From Candidatus Obscuribacterales bacterium (GTDB taxonomy: Bacteria > Cyanobacteriota > Vampirovibrionia > Obscuribacterales > Obscuribacteraceae): 64,000 bases of DNA. Positions within the stretch are counted from its first letter, which is position 1, and every line of letters begins with the position of its first letter. The translations under genes and the position numbers were made by a program. The stretch lies in NCBI GenBank assembly GCA_021732085.1, contig JAKFVQ010000024.1:1-64000 (forward strand), read 5' to 3'. Under the pieces are notes generated by a model. The model worked only from the letters and a program-made list of their open reading frames with translations. It ran no database searches and had not been told where the DNA came from. Shown here piece by piece: positions 24,715 to 34,033 of the stretch.

Positions 24715-26511
24715 TCATTCTTTCAATGGACGGGTCGCTACGACTGTCGCTGGAGTTATACGCCCAATATCACGGAGCAGCTGCACTTCAGCGATATTGA
24801 ATTCGATGATCGCTTTTGCTTTGTCAACCAAGGATCTGGTGAAGCTTCGTTCGGCATCGATCACATCCAAATTTGTGCCGACACCGTTGGTCAATCTATC
24901 CTTGGCAACGCGCAGTTGTTCCTTTGAGGAATTCACTGCGTCAGTGGTCTCATAAATCAAGTTTTCGGCTTGAATCACGTTCAAGTATGAATCGCGCACT
25001 TGTTGGCAGACTGAGTTCAATTCGCGCAAAAACTCTAGTTGGTATCGCCGAGCATTTACACGAGCAGCCTGAATCTTGGACACATCAGTCAGTCCTAGTC
25101 CGCCAATTTGCCATTGCATATCGACGCCAAGGATAAAGAGTGAACGACCGGCTTTATGCCTTCCTTCTGATCCGGGATTACTACCAAGCGGAAGACCGCT
25201 TCCACCGCTTCCTGACACAGCCGTTGATGCACCACCAGAGCTAGTGAAAGGAAGCTGCTGATTGCTGGTCTCGTTGACGGTGGCTATTCGCGCAAAAGTT
25301 CCTACGGCAGCCGCGCTTGCATAAATTTGAGGAAGCAATGGTGCTTTCTTCGCTTTGATTTCTTCCTTTGCAGCAAGTCTTAGTTCTTCGAAGCGCTTCA
25401 GTTCAGGACGATTATCTATAGCCACTCGCAGCAAATCATTTATAGTCATAGACTTGTCGACAAGGCGCACTTTAACAACTTGCCTATTTGCTATCGAAAG
25501 GTCTGTTGCTGCGTTCTGATTGAGAGTTGTTGCTAGTTTGATCGCAGACTGTCGGCGTGCTATCTGTTGCTTGATCAACTCTTGTCTATCACGAGACAAT
25601 TGCGTTTTTGCTTGCAATACTTCCATCATCGTGTTGACGCCGTTGGCATAGAGGTCCTCATTGATGAGCAACAAGCCGCTTCCTGCCTCGACCGTTTTGA
25701 TTTTTATTTGCAGAAGAACATCATTCTGCGCTAACTCGTAAAACTGCTTCACCGCCGAGAGAAGAGTGTCATTAGTCGTAAAGCCTGACGCCCACTTTGA
25801 TGCTTTCCACTCATGACGTTTTTGCAAGTATGTGTGCAGGACGCCGCCGCCGCGATAGAGATACCATTGAAACTCGCTAGTCGGATTCCAAAAATAATTA
25901 CGGAGTTTGAGCGCGATTCCGCCCGGGCTTGCATACGTACCAGTAAAGCCCTGATAAGACATTTCGTTCAGAATATTGGGCAAGAATCCGCCCGCCTTCT
26001 CCATCATGTCCCAACGGCGGATGTCGCTGATCGTGCCGACAATCTTAATGTCTAGATTCTGTCCGACAGCAGCGCTAGCGACGTCATTCAAAGTGACAGA
26101 ACGCGCACCTGAGCCATCAAGGCGATAAGGGGACATTCGATCATCCAACGTGATCAGCGCAGTTAACATAGGTGGTGTCACTATGATCTGCTCTGGATCA
26201 ACAAATAGAGCGCCCATGCTTTGAATGGTATCTTCGACCAGTCTGTCTAGTTTGGTCGCGGCCATTTTTGCCGCCGGCGTCTCCGGTGCCTTAATAGAAT
26301 CTGGCGTCGGAAGACCCTGGGTGTTTGGCGGAAGTGGCCCCTTTAAGACTGGAGGCGTTGGCATAGATCCGCGACCTGTGTTATCAAGTATCTTATTGTC
26401 CAATGGCTCACTACTGGTTTCTGCCGCCCGTGTCAGACCGCTGCACGCCCCGAAAAGCAGGAGGCACAAAGAATTTAGAACAATGAAAGACTTAGGAAAA
26501 GAGGATGCCAC
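24715..26511 (-). CDS. TolC-like outer-membrane efflux protein
   Basis: 598 residues from a GTG at 26511; no clear ribosome site is seen there, so the start is uncertain. A signal peptide ends near GLTRAAE or, as a lipoprotein, at FGAC (Cys23). About 150 residues of Pro-rich linker and an extra domain come before the TolC-type core, giving a longer protein than the usual 420-500. The core has two long helical repeats with the outer-membrane-factor signature: a first copy ending near VDKSMTINDLL and a second ending in NGVGTNLDVIDAERSF, followed by a long helix. The proteins of this family form trimeric channels. It is unlinked to an adaptor; the RND operon 7 kb away is a candidate partner. Confidence 0.85.
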   Translation of the reverse strand: MASSFPKSFIVLNSLCLLLFGACSGLTRAAETSSEPLDNKILDNTGRGSMPTPPVLKGPLPPNTQGLPTPDSIKAPETPAAKMAATKLDRLVEDTIQSMGALFVDPEQIIVTPPMLTALITLDDRMSPYRLDGSGARSVTLNDVASAAVGQNLDIKIVGTISDIRRWDMMEKAGGFLPNILNEMSYQGFTGTYASPGGIALKLRNYFWNPTSEFQWYLYRGGGVLHTYLQKRHEWKASKWASGFTTNDTLLSAVKQFYELAQNDVLLQIKIKTVEAGSGLLLINEDLYANGVNTMMEVLQAKTQLSRDRQELIKQQIARRQSAIKLATTLNQNAATDLSIANRQVVKVRLVDKSMTINDLLRVAIDNRPELKRFEELRLAAKEEIKAKKAPLLPQIYASAAAVGTFARIATVNETSNQQLPFTSSGGASTAVSGSGGSGLPLGSNPGSEGRHKAGRSLFILGVDMQWQIGGLGLTDVSKIQAARVNARRYQLEFLRELNSVCQQVRDSYLNVIQAENLIYETTDAVNSSKEQLRVAKDRLTNGVGTNLDVIDAERSFTRSLVDKAKAIIEFNIAEVQLLRDIGRITPATVVATRPLKE

Positions 26512-26553
26512 GGAGTAATATTTTCGGAGTTTCTAATTAATTCGGCCATTTTC

Positions 26554-26580
26554 CCATGAACCAGAGCAAAAGGCTCATGG
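26554..26580. other. Imperfect hairpin in the TolC/PspA divergent region
   Basis: CCATGAACC pairs with GGCTCATGG (one mismatch) across a 9-base loop. There is no T-run. It lies near the start of the TolC-like gene, in its upstream region. Confidence 0.35.
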
Positions 26581-26670
26581 CTATGTACTTATGAGCAAAA
26601 GCTTCTTTCTTCCCCTTGAGAATGCGCTGTGTATTCGTTTCTAAACCGCAACAAATGTTTTGTACATACG

Positions 26671-26700
26671 TTGAACATCCGTCATACTTGCAACCATATT
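26671..26700 (+). promoter_or_regulatory. Possible sigma70-type promoter of pspA
   Basis: TTGAAC, an 18-base spacer and CATATT (4 of 6 match to TATAAT) lie 66 bases before the PspA start. Weak evidence, judged by eye. Confidence 0.3.
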
Positions 26701-26766
26701 GGTCACTACTTTTAGACCGTTAGTTCAATCTGTAAGATTTTAATTCCGCAAGCAGGAGAATCACTG

Positions 26767-27537
26767 ATGTTTGAGCGCCTAATGAGTCTGTTGAAAGGCA
26801 TGTTCAACAAGGGCATGTCCAAGATGGAGACACCGGAAGTTCTCGCCGAACAGGCTGAAATGGAGCTCGAAGGGAACCACAAGAAGATCAAGGAAGCGCT
26901 GACAAGTGGTCTTGCAAATGAAAAGATGCTTGAGCAAAAAATTGACAAGCTGAAGCAAGATCTCGGCACCTGGGAGAAGCGTGCAGTCACTGCGGTTCAG
27001 CAAGGAAATGATGATCTGGCCAAGCAGTGTTTGGTGAAAAAACAAGAATCGACTCAGCAGCTTAGCGACCTTGAAGCGCAGCTTGCCGAGCAAAAGAAAA
27101 CCACTCAGATGATGAAGTCAAAATATGCCGAACTCGATGAAAAGCTCAAGGAATTCCGCATGAAGAAGAGCAGCATGGTTTCGCGTATGCAGGCAACAGA
27201 AGCTAATGCAAAAGCTACTGAACTGCTTTCCGGCTCGGGCAGCTCTGGGATGGACAAGTGGGAAGAAAAGATCAAACAAAAGGAAGCCATGGGCGCGGCG
27301 ATGAGAGAGATTGCCGGGGGAAGTGATCTAGATGATCAACTTAAGGCTCTCGATAAGGTCGGAGCGCTTGACGATGAACTTGCTGCACTCAAGAAAAATG
27401 TTGCGGCAATTGGCACATCAAAAACATCCGATTCGCCAAAACTGATCGAAGTTAAGGAAACCGCAAAAGTACCAGCAGAAGCTGACTCATCAATTGTTGA
27501 TGTTGACGTCATTTCTGACGATGAAACGAAAAAGTAA
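26767..27537 (+). CDS. pspA: PspA/IM30 family membrane-stress protein
   Basis: 256 residues; AGGAG lies 8 bases before the ATG. The protein begins MFERL and has an amphipathic first helix (about 1-20) followed by the long coiled-coil of the family (about 25-185) with typical ETPEVLAEQAEMELEGNHKKIKEA-like composition. A disordered acidic C-terminal tail of about 60 residues follows. In bacteria PspA and Vipp1 assemble as ESCRT-III-like rods or rings on damaged inner membrane. The tail is longer than in E. coli PspA but recalls Vipp1's extra C-terminal helix; without alignment I do not choose between them. It is followed 18 bases later by an M13 peptidase. Confidence 0.88.
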   Translation: MFERLMSLLKGMFNKGMSKMETPEVLAEQAEMELEGNHKKIKEALTSGLANEKMLEQKIDKLKQDLGTWEKRAVTAVQQGNDDLAKQCLVKKQESTQQLSDLEAQLAEQKKTTQMMKSKYAELDEKLKEFRMKKSSMVSRMQATEANAKATELLSGSGSSGMDKWEEKIKQKEAMGAAMREIAGGSDLDDQLKALDKVGALDDELAALKKNVAAIGTSKTSDSPKLIEVKETAKVPAEADSSIVDVDVISDDETKK

Positions 27538-27555
27538 GAGCAGGAGTAAATGGTA

Positions 27556-29631
27556 ATGAGATCAAAGAAGAATATTGTCCGAACGACTGCACTCAGTTTC
27601 GGACTAATTGCCCTTGCTGCAGGACAGGCGATCGCCACTTCTGTGGCACCATCGGCTGCAGAAACGGCGCCGAAGGTTCCGGCATTCTCGCTGGATTATA
27701 TGGACAAATCTGTAGATCCTTCGCAGGACTTCTATAAATATGCTGCCGGAACTTGGATCAAAAACAATCCAGTTCCAGCCGACAAGTCTCGTTGGAGCGC
27801 TTTCAACGAACTCAATGATCGCAACATGTTTCTGATTCACGGAATCCTCGAAGCAGCGCAAAACGATAAATCCGCGGCTGAGAAGTCACCTACGAAGTTG
27901 GTCGGTAACTTCTATTCATCAGCGATGAATACTGCGAAATTGGAAGAGCTGAAGTTCAAGCCAATTGAAGCTGATCTCGCTCGAATCGACAAAGTTAGCT
28001 CAAATGAGGAACTAATAAAGTTGATGGCGGATTTCCATAAGTCAGGCATTGGTTGTTTCTTTTCTCCTGAAGTTCAGCCAGATGCAAAAAACAGCTCCAT
28101 CTATGCGTTCTATGTTAATCAAGGTGGGCTGTCATTGCCGGACCGTGATTATTATTTGACTGAAAATTTTGCGACGCAACGCAAGGCATACAAAGAACAC
28201 GTAACTAAGATGTTTACTCTTCTTGGCGAAAGCGCTGCCGACGCAGAGAAGCATGCCGCTACAGTGCTTGCAATCGAAACAAACCTGGCTAAAGCGAGCC
28301 GCAGTCGCGTTGAATTGCGCGATCCGATCAAGAACTACAAAAAGGTCGAGAATACTAAACTAGTCGCTGATTCTCCAAACATTCAGTGGAACAAATATTT
28401 CACTACTCGTGAACTCCCCACCGTTTCTTACTCGATTGTCGGCCAGCCCGAGTTCTTTGCTGCGCTGGACAAGACGTTGAAAGAAACACCGCTAGTCGAT
28501 CTCAAGACTTACTTGCGCTGGCGCTTGCTTCACGAGGCTGCACCTTTCCTGCATAACGCAGTAGAAGAAGAGAATTTCAATTTCTACGGTAAAGTCTTGA
28601 GCGGGCAGCAAGAACAAGAGCCTAGATGGAAGCGCGCTGCCAAAGCTATTGATGGACAAATCGGCGAAGCTCTGGGGCAACTCTATGTTGAAAAATACTA
28701 CCCTCCTGAAGCAAGCGAGAAGATGAATGATCTCGTCAATAATCTTCGCGGGGTATTTAAGGATCGCTTGCAACATCTTGAGTGGATGAGCGATGAAACA
28801 CGCACAAAAGCCATGGCAAAGTTCGATCGCTTTACGCAGAAGATCGGATATCCGAAGAAGTTCCGGGATTACTCCTCAGTGGAAATTCGCCCGGATGATT
28901 ACCTTGGTAACGCAGAACGGGCTGATGCTTTTGAAATTAAGCGTCAGGCTGTGCGCATCGGCAAACCTGTAGATAAGTCTGAATGGGAGATGACACCGCC
29001 TACGGTGAATGCCTATTTCAATCCACTCTACAATGAAATTGTGTTTCCGGCAGGAATTTTGCAACCCCCCTTCTTTGATCTAAGCGCGGATGATGCGGTG
29101 AACTACGGCGCCATCGGCGCTGTAATTGGTCACGAAATCACCCACGGATACGACGATGAAGGTCGTAAATACGACGCAGATGGAAACCTGACTGAATGGT
29201 GGACAGAGAAGGACGGCAAGGAATTCGATGCTCGTGCCAAAAAGGTTGTCGAGGAATATAACGAGTTCGAGCCGTTGCCTGGACTTCATGTTAATGGAGA
29301 ACTCACTCTTGGTGAAAACATCGCCGACCTTGGCGGGGTCACCATCGGCTACGACGCTATGGAACGCGCCTTCAAGAAGGATCCCTCCAAGCGCAAAGAC
29401 ATTGGAGGTTTCACTCCTGAGCAGCGCTTCTTCCTGTCATTTGCGCAAATCTGGCGCTCAAACATCCGCGATGCTGAAGCAAAACGATTGTTGACGGTAG
29501 ATCCGCACTCACCAGGACGTTATCGCTCATATGGTCCGCTGATGAATTTCCAACCTTGGTATGATGCATTCAAGATCAAGGAAGGTTCCCCGATGTGGCG
29601 TGCTCCCGAGAAACGCGCCAAAATCTGGTAA
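27556..29631 (+). CDS. Exported M13-family (neprilysin/PepO-type) zinc metallopeptidase
   Basis: 691 residues from the ATG at 27556; AGGAG is 9 bases upstream of it but only 3 from the ATG at 27550. A signal peptide spans about 1-28. The M13 catalytic elements are present: HEITH at 526-530 (two zinc His and the catalytic Glu), then GENIADLGG with Glu587 as third ligand and Asp591. The N-terminal domain starts with the typical SVDPSQDFYKYAAGTW. The NAYF motif ahead of the active site, which binds substrate, is also present. The C-terminus ends ...WRAPEKRAKIW; the usual M13 ending RxCxVW is present as APEKRAKIW, lacking the Cys. It probably degrades peptides in the periplasm. Likely co-transcribed with pspA. 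Confidence 0.93.
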   Translation: MRSKKNIVRTTALSFGLIALAAGQAIATSVAPSAAETAPKVPAFSLDYMDKSVDPSQDFYKYAAGTWIKNNPVPADKSRWSAFNELNDRNMFLIHGILEAAQNDKSAAEKSPTKLVGNFYSSAMNTAKLEELKFKPIEADLARIDKVSSNEELIKLMADFHKSGIGCFFSPEVQPDAKNSSIYAFYVNQGGLSLPDRDYYLTENFATQRKAYKEHVTKMFTLLGESAADAEKHAATVLAIETNLAKASRSRVELRDPIKNYKKVENTKLVADSPNIQWNKYFTTRELPTVSYSIVGQPEFFAALDKTLKETPLVDLKTYLRWRLLHEAAPFLHNAVEEENFNFYGKVLSGQQEQEPRWKRAAKAIDGQIGEALGQLYVEKYYPPEASEKMNDLVNNLRGVFKDRLQHLEWMSDETRTKAMAKFDRFTQKIGYPKKFRDYSSVEIRPDDYLGNAERADAFEIKRQAVRIGKPVDKSEWEMTPPTVNAYFNPLYNEIVFPAGILQPPFFDLSADDAVNYGAIGAVIGHEITHGYDDEGRKYDADGNLTEWWTEKDGKEFDARAKKVVEEYNEFEPLPGLHVNGELTLGENIADLGGVTIGYDAMERAFKKDPSKRKDIGGFTPEQRFFLSFAQIWRSNIRDAEAKRLLTVDPHSPGRYRSYGPLMNFQPWYDAFKIKEGSPMWRAPEKRAKIW

Positions 29632-29658
29632 GAAGCACCGGTGAATAACTGAAAAAGG

Positions 29659-29692
29659 GAGAAGCAGTTCTTGATCAACTGCTTCTTTCGTT
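29659..29692. terminator. Intrinsic terminator, possibly bidirectional
   Basis: AGAAGCAGTT pairs with AACTGCTTCT across a 7-base loop (29660-29669 with 29677-29686), followed by TTCGTTT on the plus strand and by CCCTTTTTC on the minus strand. It lies between convergent genes. Confidence 0.75.
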
Positions 29693-29707
29693 TGGATGGT
29701 TTGGCAC

Positions 29708-30328
29708 TTAGTTGAGCAACTTTAGCTGCCAGGGCTGACCTGCCGAATCGCGATAAATCTCGTGGAATACGCAGTTATCGATGATCAGGCTCTTGAACCC
29801 AAGTGGAGTTGCAAGTGCGTGTAATACGCCACCATGCGCGACTAAAAGGATTGGTCCGCGATTTTGCAAACACTTTCGCAAACCAAGTTCAGCGCGCTTT
29901 TCAAAAACTTCGCGCGTCTCGCCTCCTGGCGGGTCGTTTCCCTTCGTGAATGGATCTGGAATTTCGCCCCACGGTTTAGCCTCCCATTCGCCGATTAACC
30001 ACTCGCGCAGTTCCTCAACTACTACAATTGGAAGGTTAAGCTTCGCATTGATAATTTCCGCTGTTTGTTGCGCACGTAACATGGGGCTTACGCATATGAC
30101 TTTCACTTCTGCAAGGCTCTCATAGGCTGTTTCAATTGCTTTGTGTGCTTGGGCAATTCCCGTTGCGTTTATCGGGACGTCCCAATCTCCCCCACTCATT
30201 ACCTGATTTAGGTTTGCATCCGTTTGACCATGGCGAATGAAGTAAAAAGAGTTTTCTCCTTCCAGATCATCATTTAGTGATTCAGCAATTTTCCGAAGAT
30301 TCGAGTTGTTGTTCGAATTAGTCATCAT
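29708..30328 (-). CDS. Histidine phosphatase (phosphoglycerate-mutase superfamily)
   Basis: 206 residues. The RHG motif FIRHGQTDANLN (Arg32, His33, Gly34) starts the catalytic core, a second conserved Arg lies in SPMLRAQQT, the Glu is in EELREW, and the second His is in VAHGGVLHAL. This set identifies a branch-1 histidine phosphatase. The substrate cannot be read from sequence: phosphosugar, alpha-ribazole phosphate and general phosphatase roles all occur in this family. The N-terminal 25 residues are polar and Asn-rich, with no signal peptide, so it should be cytoplasmic. A second ATG one codon later could equally be the start. Confidence 0.88.
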   Translation of the reverse strand: MMTNSNNNSNLRKIAESLNDDLEGENSFYFIRHGQTDANLNQVMSGGDWDVPINATGIAQAHKAIETAYESLAEVKVICVSPMLRAQQTAEIINAKLNLPIVVVEELREWLIGEWEAKPWGEIPDPFTKGNDPPGGETREVFEKRAELGLRKCLQNRGPILLVAHGGVLHALATPLGFKSLIIDNCVFHEIYRDSAGQPWQLKLLN

Positions 30329-30365
30329 TTTCTTTCAGTGTTTCCAACGTCGACTGAATTTTACC

Positions 30366-32348
30366 CTACTTTTGAGAACTCAGCCTTTCAATATTTTGCT
30401 CCGCTTGATTCATCAATGGAATATCTGAATGGGCATAATAGTGCATGCGTGATTCCGAATAAGCGCGAATGGCTTCGTCAATCTTGTTTTGCTTTTCAAG
30501 GCAAGCTGCCAGACCGTTCCACGCCCTTGGATAGTCACCGCTTCGCTGTGGTAAATGCTTGATAGCTTCATAATAATGATTCTCGGCATCTTCGGCGTCG
30601 CTAAGTCGCTCATATAATTGGGCAATTCTATAATGCAAAGAACCGACAGATTCTGGCGTTTTTATATTAACGGCTTGTTTTGTTTCGTGTGCCAAGATTG
30701 AATTAGCCTCGCGAGTTCTTCCCATATCAATGTAAACGGAAGCTAAGGCTAGTTCAATCTCTGAATTCAAGTAACTCGCTTCGCCGTCCGAGATCTCTCG
30801 GAGTTTAGCGACTGCTTCTTTTTCAATTTGAATAGCGGTTTCGTATTCTTTCGCCCTGCCGAATGCTTTTATTGATTCAGCATAGTCACGATTCGAACTG
30901 AATCGATTCGGGAAATGCTCATAAATTGTAGCCATAAGCAATGAAAGCATGGCCGCGTTGTGGTAGTTCTCAGAGCGCAACTCGCGATCTCGCGCTTTCT
31001 GTAATGCTTCAAGTTGTTTTTCATTTTCGGCTTTTTTTAAGAGAAGGGAAATCGGCGCAAAATTACTAATAGCACTTCGCTCCTGGCTCAGCATAGCTTG
31101 GCTGTCGCGTGGTGATGCAAGTTCTTTGACCATAGCGCGCATGGCTTTGTCTGCCAGATCTAGAGCTTTCTTACGAGAACCTGAGTTCTGTTCATCTAGA
31201 GCTTTCGTTTTGAGTTGCTCGACTTCTTCTAATAGTTCAATTGCAAACTGATTCTTTGATTTCACATGGGAATTCTTAGAATTGATGTCTTTAAATTTTA
31301 AGAAGATCGGAAAGGCAACCATCAATAGAGCCAGAATCACTGCTGCTCCGATTGCTGATTTCGAGGGCTCGGTTTTTTCTCTCTTTCCTGGCTTTCCATT
31401 AGCGGTAGCTATCTGATTTACATCTATGTTTATGGTGTTGTCTTCCATCAATGCTTGAAGCATGGTGGCAAACTCTTCCATACTTTGATACCGGTTGTCT
31501 GGTGACTTTTCGAGAGCTTTTAGAATAACCGCATCTAGTCCTTGCGGCACAATCTCGTTGAGTTTCCGCGATGGCTTGGCTGGTAACTCGTTCTTGTGCT
31601 GGTAGAGAAGTCCGATTGGATTCTCTGATACAAACGGTGGTGATCCCGTTATGCATTCATAAAGTAAGCATCCAATAGAATAGATGTCGCTTCGCGCGTC
31701 GGATTTCAATCCGGAGCAGGTCTCAGGGCTCATGTATTGAGGACTGCCGATTAAGGCTCCTGTCTCTGTGATAGTTTGTTGACCAGAAGCGTGGAACAAC
31801 GATCCCAGACCAAAATCAATTACTTTTACATAGTCGGCACGAGGCGTGTCCAAAAGGAGAATGTTTTCCGGTTTCAAGTCTCGATGCATAACACCTTGTG
31901 AATGCGCAAAATGCATTGCCTCACAGATTTGCTTGCCGATCGCGCAGGCCCGGCTCCAGGTCAGTCTTCCGCAATCTCTAATTGTCTCCGCCAGCGTTTT
32001 TCCGCGAATATATTCCATCGCGATGTAGGGGAGCTGATTGTTTATAACACCGCTCGAAAATACTTGCACCAGATGTTCGTGTTGCATCAAAGCCAGAAGC
32101 TTCGCTTCTCTCTCGAAACGCAACATAGCTCCTTCTTGAGCGCTCTTTTCTATCTGAAGTGTTTTGATGATAACTTCACGGTTGAGATCTTTCTGTATGG
32201 CACTATAAATGGTGCCCATACCGCCCTGTCCAAGTACGGATGTGATTTCGTACTTATCATCAATCAGCGAGCCGGCTGTTAGTGACCTTGAAACCAAGAC
32301 CTCGTGTTCCTGAAAATTATCCTCACCGCTATAATATACAATATTCAT
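30366..32348 (-). CDS. Membrane Ser/Thr protein kinase with TPR-like C-terminus
   Basis: 660 residues. The kinase core (about 33-300) is intact: GQGGMG (40-45), Lys62 in VIIKTL, Asp157 in HRDLKPEN, Asp178 in DFG and GSPQYMSPET. A membrane helix lies at about 335-355 and the C-terminal 300 residues contain TPR-like helical repeats (RIAQLYERLSDAEDAENHYYEAI and the following unit). It has the same architecture as the kinases at 19.3, 43.4 and 48.2 kb. Its start is divergent from a small membrane-protein gene only 4 bases away. The start ATG at 32348 gives an unusual 25-residue N-terminal extension before the kinase domain, so a later start is possible. Confidence 0.92.
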   Translation of the reverse strand: MNIVYYSGEDNFQEHEVLVSRSLTAGSLIDDKYEITSVLGQGGMGTIYSAIQKDLNREVIIKTLQIEKSAQEGAMLRFEREAKLLALMQHEHLVQVFSSGVINNQLPYIAMEYIRGKTLAETIRDCGRLTWSRACAIGKQICEAMHFAHSQGVMHRDLKPENILLLDTPRADYVKVIDFGLGSLFHASGQQTITETGALIGSPQYMSPETCSGLKSDARSDIYSIGCLLYECITGSPPFVSENPIGLLYQHKNELPAKPSRKLNEIVPQGLDAVILKALEKSPDNRYQSMEEFATMLQALMEDNTINIDVNQIATANGKPGKREKTEPSKSAIGAAVILALLMVAFPIFLKFKDINSKNSHVKSKNQFAIELLEEVEQLKTKALDEQNSGSRKKALDLADKAMRAMVKELASPRDSQAMLSQERSAISNFAPISLLLKKAENEKQLEALQKARDRELRSENYHNAAMLSLLMATIYEHFPNRFSSNRDYAESIKAFGRAKEYETAIQIEKEAVAKLREISDGEASYLNSEIELALASVYIDMGRTREANSILAHETKQAVNIKTPESVGSLHYRIAQLYERLSDAEDAENHYYEAIKHLPQRSGDYPRAWNGLAACLEKQNKIDEAIRAYSESRMHYYAHSDIPLMNQAEQNIERLSSQK

Positions 32349-32352
32349 GTGA

Positions 32353-32658
32353 GTGATTTGGAACTGCCGCTTGTCTGAACGTTTGTCTCTCTTTGATTGG
32401 TACCTGGCACGGCTGCGAAAAAGGGCTGCGCAAGAGCGTCAACCTGGGAATTTGACGCCGCTTGCGCTTGTGGGGTCGGATAAATCTTTGATTGAGGAGC
32501 TTGTTGCACAAGCTTCCGTAAGTAAGGCCGCCTATTTCAATGAGTTGCTGGCGCATTTTGAGCAGAACGATAATGGAATCCGGCTTGGGCTCAAAGCTCT
32601 CGTTTATCTGGCACTAATCAGTGCAGTCATTCTCGCTGTTTGTTTGTTCAGCATCTAA
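32353..32658 (+). CDS. Possible small C-terminal-anchored membrane protein
   Basis: 101 residues from a GTG at 32353; later in-frame starts are possible and no ribosome site is obvious. The first 75 residues are polar, charged and helical (a VSKAAYFNELLAHFEQND region), and the last 22 (LKALVYLALISAVILAVCLFSI) form a single membrane helix at the C-terminus. That layout suits a tail-anchored protein. The gene runs divergent from the Ser/Thr kinase, 4 bases away, and ends about 65 bases before a strong hairpin. No family is recognised. The start region would need to share its promoter space with the kinase gene, so the call is tentative. Confidence 0.45.
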   Translation: MIWNCRLSERLSLFDWYLARLRKRAAQERQPGNLTPLALVGSDKSLIEELVAQASVSKAAYFNELLAHFEQNDNGIRLGLKALVYLALISAVILAVCLFSI

Positions 32659-32722
32659 GTGCCTATGCTGTAACCGTAATTCGCCTCAGAAACTCTGATA
32701 CTTCTTCGTTTGGAGTTCGGGG

Positions 32723-32759
32723 AGCGCAAGAGCATCAGCTCGGATGATACTCTTGCGCT
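32723..32759. other. Strong hairpin between convergent genes
   Basis: AGCGCAAGAG pairs with CTCTTGCGCT (10 bp) and an inner ATCA/TGAT pair extends the stem. There is no clear T-run on either side, so it may be a poor terminator or a REP-like element. Confidence 0.5.
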
Positions 32760-32773
32760 GGTGGTCGAACAGT

Positions 32774-34033
32774 CTATATCCTCTTATATTGAATGATTGC
32801 CGGCTTCGGTTCGGGCAATGTCCATGTCCTGGTTGAGCTGTCTACCGGTGGTTTGCGCTGTGAACCGATATGAGGGGTTGGGCTCTCGAACATCGATTGT
32901 CCGTATGCTAGGCGCCCCAAAGCTGCAATGTGAGTTGACATCGATTGAGCGGCATCATTTAGACCTTGTTGTCGTAAGAAAACAATGTGCTGCTGTCCGT
33001 ATCCGATTCCATCCTTATTCAGTGGAAGCGCATGGAATTGATTGCGTACATTCTCACCTGCTTGTTTGAGCGAAGCCATAACCTCGTTCAACGAACGCTC
33101 TTTGATTGCTTGCAACTTTGATTCAGGATACGGTGTGAGTTGGAGATCGCCTGGATCGATTTTTAAGCAATCACTGGAATTGCCTTTGCTAGCGACTTCT
33201 TTGGGCTGCTGCTTGTCCGTCAATTCATCAGATTTCGTATTGGAACTTTTCTTTGCTTCCAGGCTGTCTCTTTGATCTTTCGGTTGATCCGGCGCGGTTC
33301 CGTCAGGATTATCTTCCGGATCGTCTATCGGCGGCTCTTCTTCCGAGTTCTGCTCTTGCTCCTTTAACGAGTCATGCTTCATCCCTTCACCTGCGTGAGC
33401 AAGCTTTGCCATTTCGCCAGCCATGGTCTTTTCTGAGTTGCCTGCTTCTCTGGTTTCTGTGTCTTCATTCTCGGCGCCATTCTCGTTCTCATCGTGTGCT
33501 TCGGGCTGCCCCTCATGTTCTTCGTCATGACCGTGATCGCCACTGCCATCGTGCTCATCATCGTGTTCTTCTTCAGGCTCATCTTCTTCTTCGCCGTTTT
33601 CAGCTTCCGGTTTTTCGTCGCGCTCAGCTTTCTCTTCCTCGTCATCCGAAGCTTCCGGCTTACCGTGGTGCTCGGCTTCATCCTCATCCTCAACCGGCTC
33701 TGCTTTCCCTCCGAGCTCGGCTTGTGGCTTTCCGTTTCGCTCGTTATTTATATCTGCGCCAGCGCCAATCGCCTGATCTCTTCCAGAATCGCTGCCTTCC
33801 CTCGTACCTTCTGCACGTCCCTCGGCATCACGCGGATTCTCTTCTGGTTTGCCTTGCAAACCGTCGATTGTTAATCTGCCCAATAGCGAATCCGCGTTGC
33901 ACCCGCCTTTTGTCGTGCCCGGACACTTTGTCTGGGACTCGTAGCCTTCTTTTCTAAATGCAGAACTTGTATCTGTGTTTTCATTACTAAGTGCGGCGTT
34001 ATCTGTCTCTGTTTGTCTTTCTTCGCTTCTCAT
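32774..34033 (-). CDS. Very acidic, largely disordered protein of unknown function
   Basis: 419 residues. Residues about 60-270 are almost entirely Glu, Asp, Lys, Gly, Asn and His, with several runs such as DEEEKAERDEKPEAE and EEEHDDEHDGSGDHGHDEEHEG. The His/Asp/Glu clusters could bind divalent metal, but this is speculative. The C-terminal 130 residues are different: ordinary composition, containing SLNEVMASLKQAGENVRNQFHALPLNKDG and a QHIVFLRQQGL segment, so a folded domain is likely. There is no signal peptide. The antisense frames are also open because of the repeated codons; the minus strand is chosen because the C-terminal domain is protein-like and the gene begins after a normal spacer. 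No family is recognised. Confidence 0.65.
   Translation of the reverse strand: MRSEERQTETDNAALSNENTDTSSAFRKEGYESQTKCPGTTKGGCNADSLLGRLTIDGLQGKPEENPRDAEGRAEGTREGSDSGRDQAIGAGADINNERNGKPQAELGGKAEPVEDEDEAEHHGKPEASDDEEEKAERDEKPEAENGEEEDEPEEEHDDEHDGSGDHGHDEEHEGQPEAHDENENGAENEDTETREAGNSEKTMAGEMAKLAHAGEGMKHDSLKEQEQNSEEEPPIDDPEDNPDGTAPDQPKDQRDSLEAKKSSNTKSDELTDKQQPKEVASKGNSSDCLKIDPGDLQLTPYPESKLQAIKERSLNEVMASLKQAGENVRNQFHALPLNKDGIGYGQQHIVFLRQQGLNDAAQSMSTHIAALGRLAYGQSMFESPTPHIGSQRKPPVDSSTRTWTLPEPKPAIIQYKRI

Noticed and set aside
33253-33957. 234-residue plus-strand frame opposite the acidic protein
   Set aside because: Leu/Arg/His-rich low-complexity translation produced by Glu/Asp codons read on the other strand; no ribosome site.
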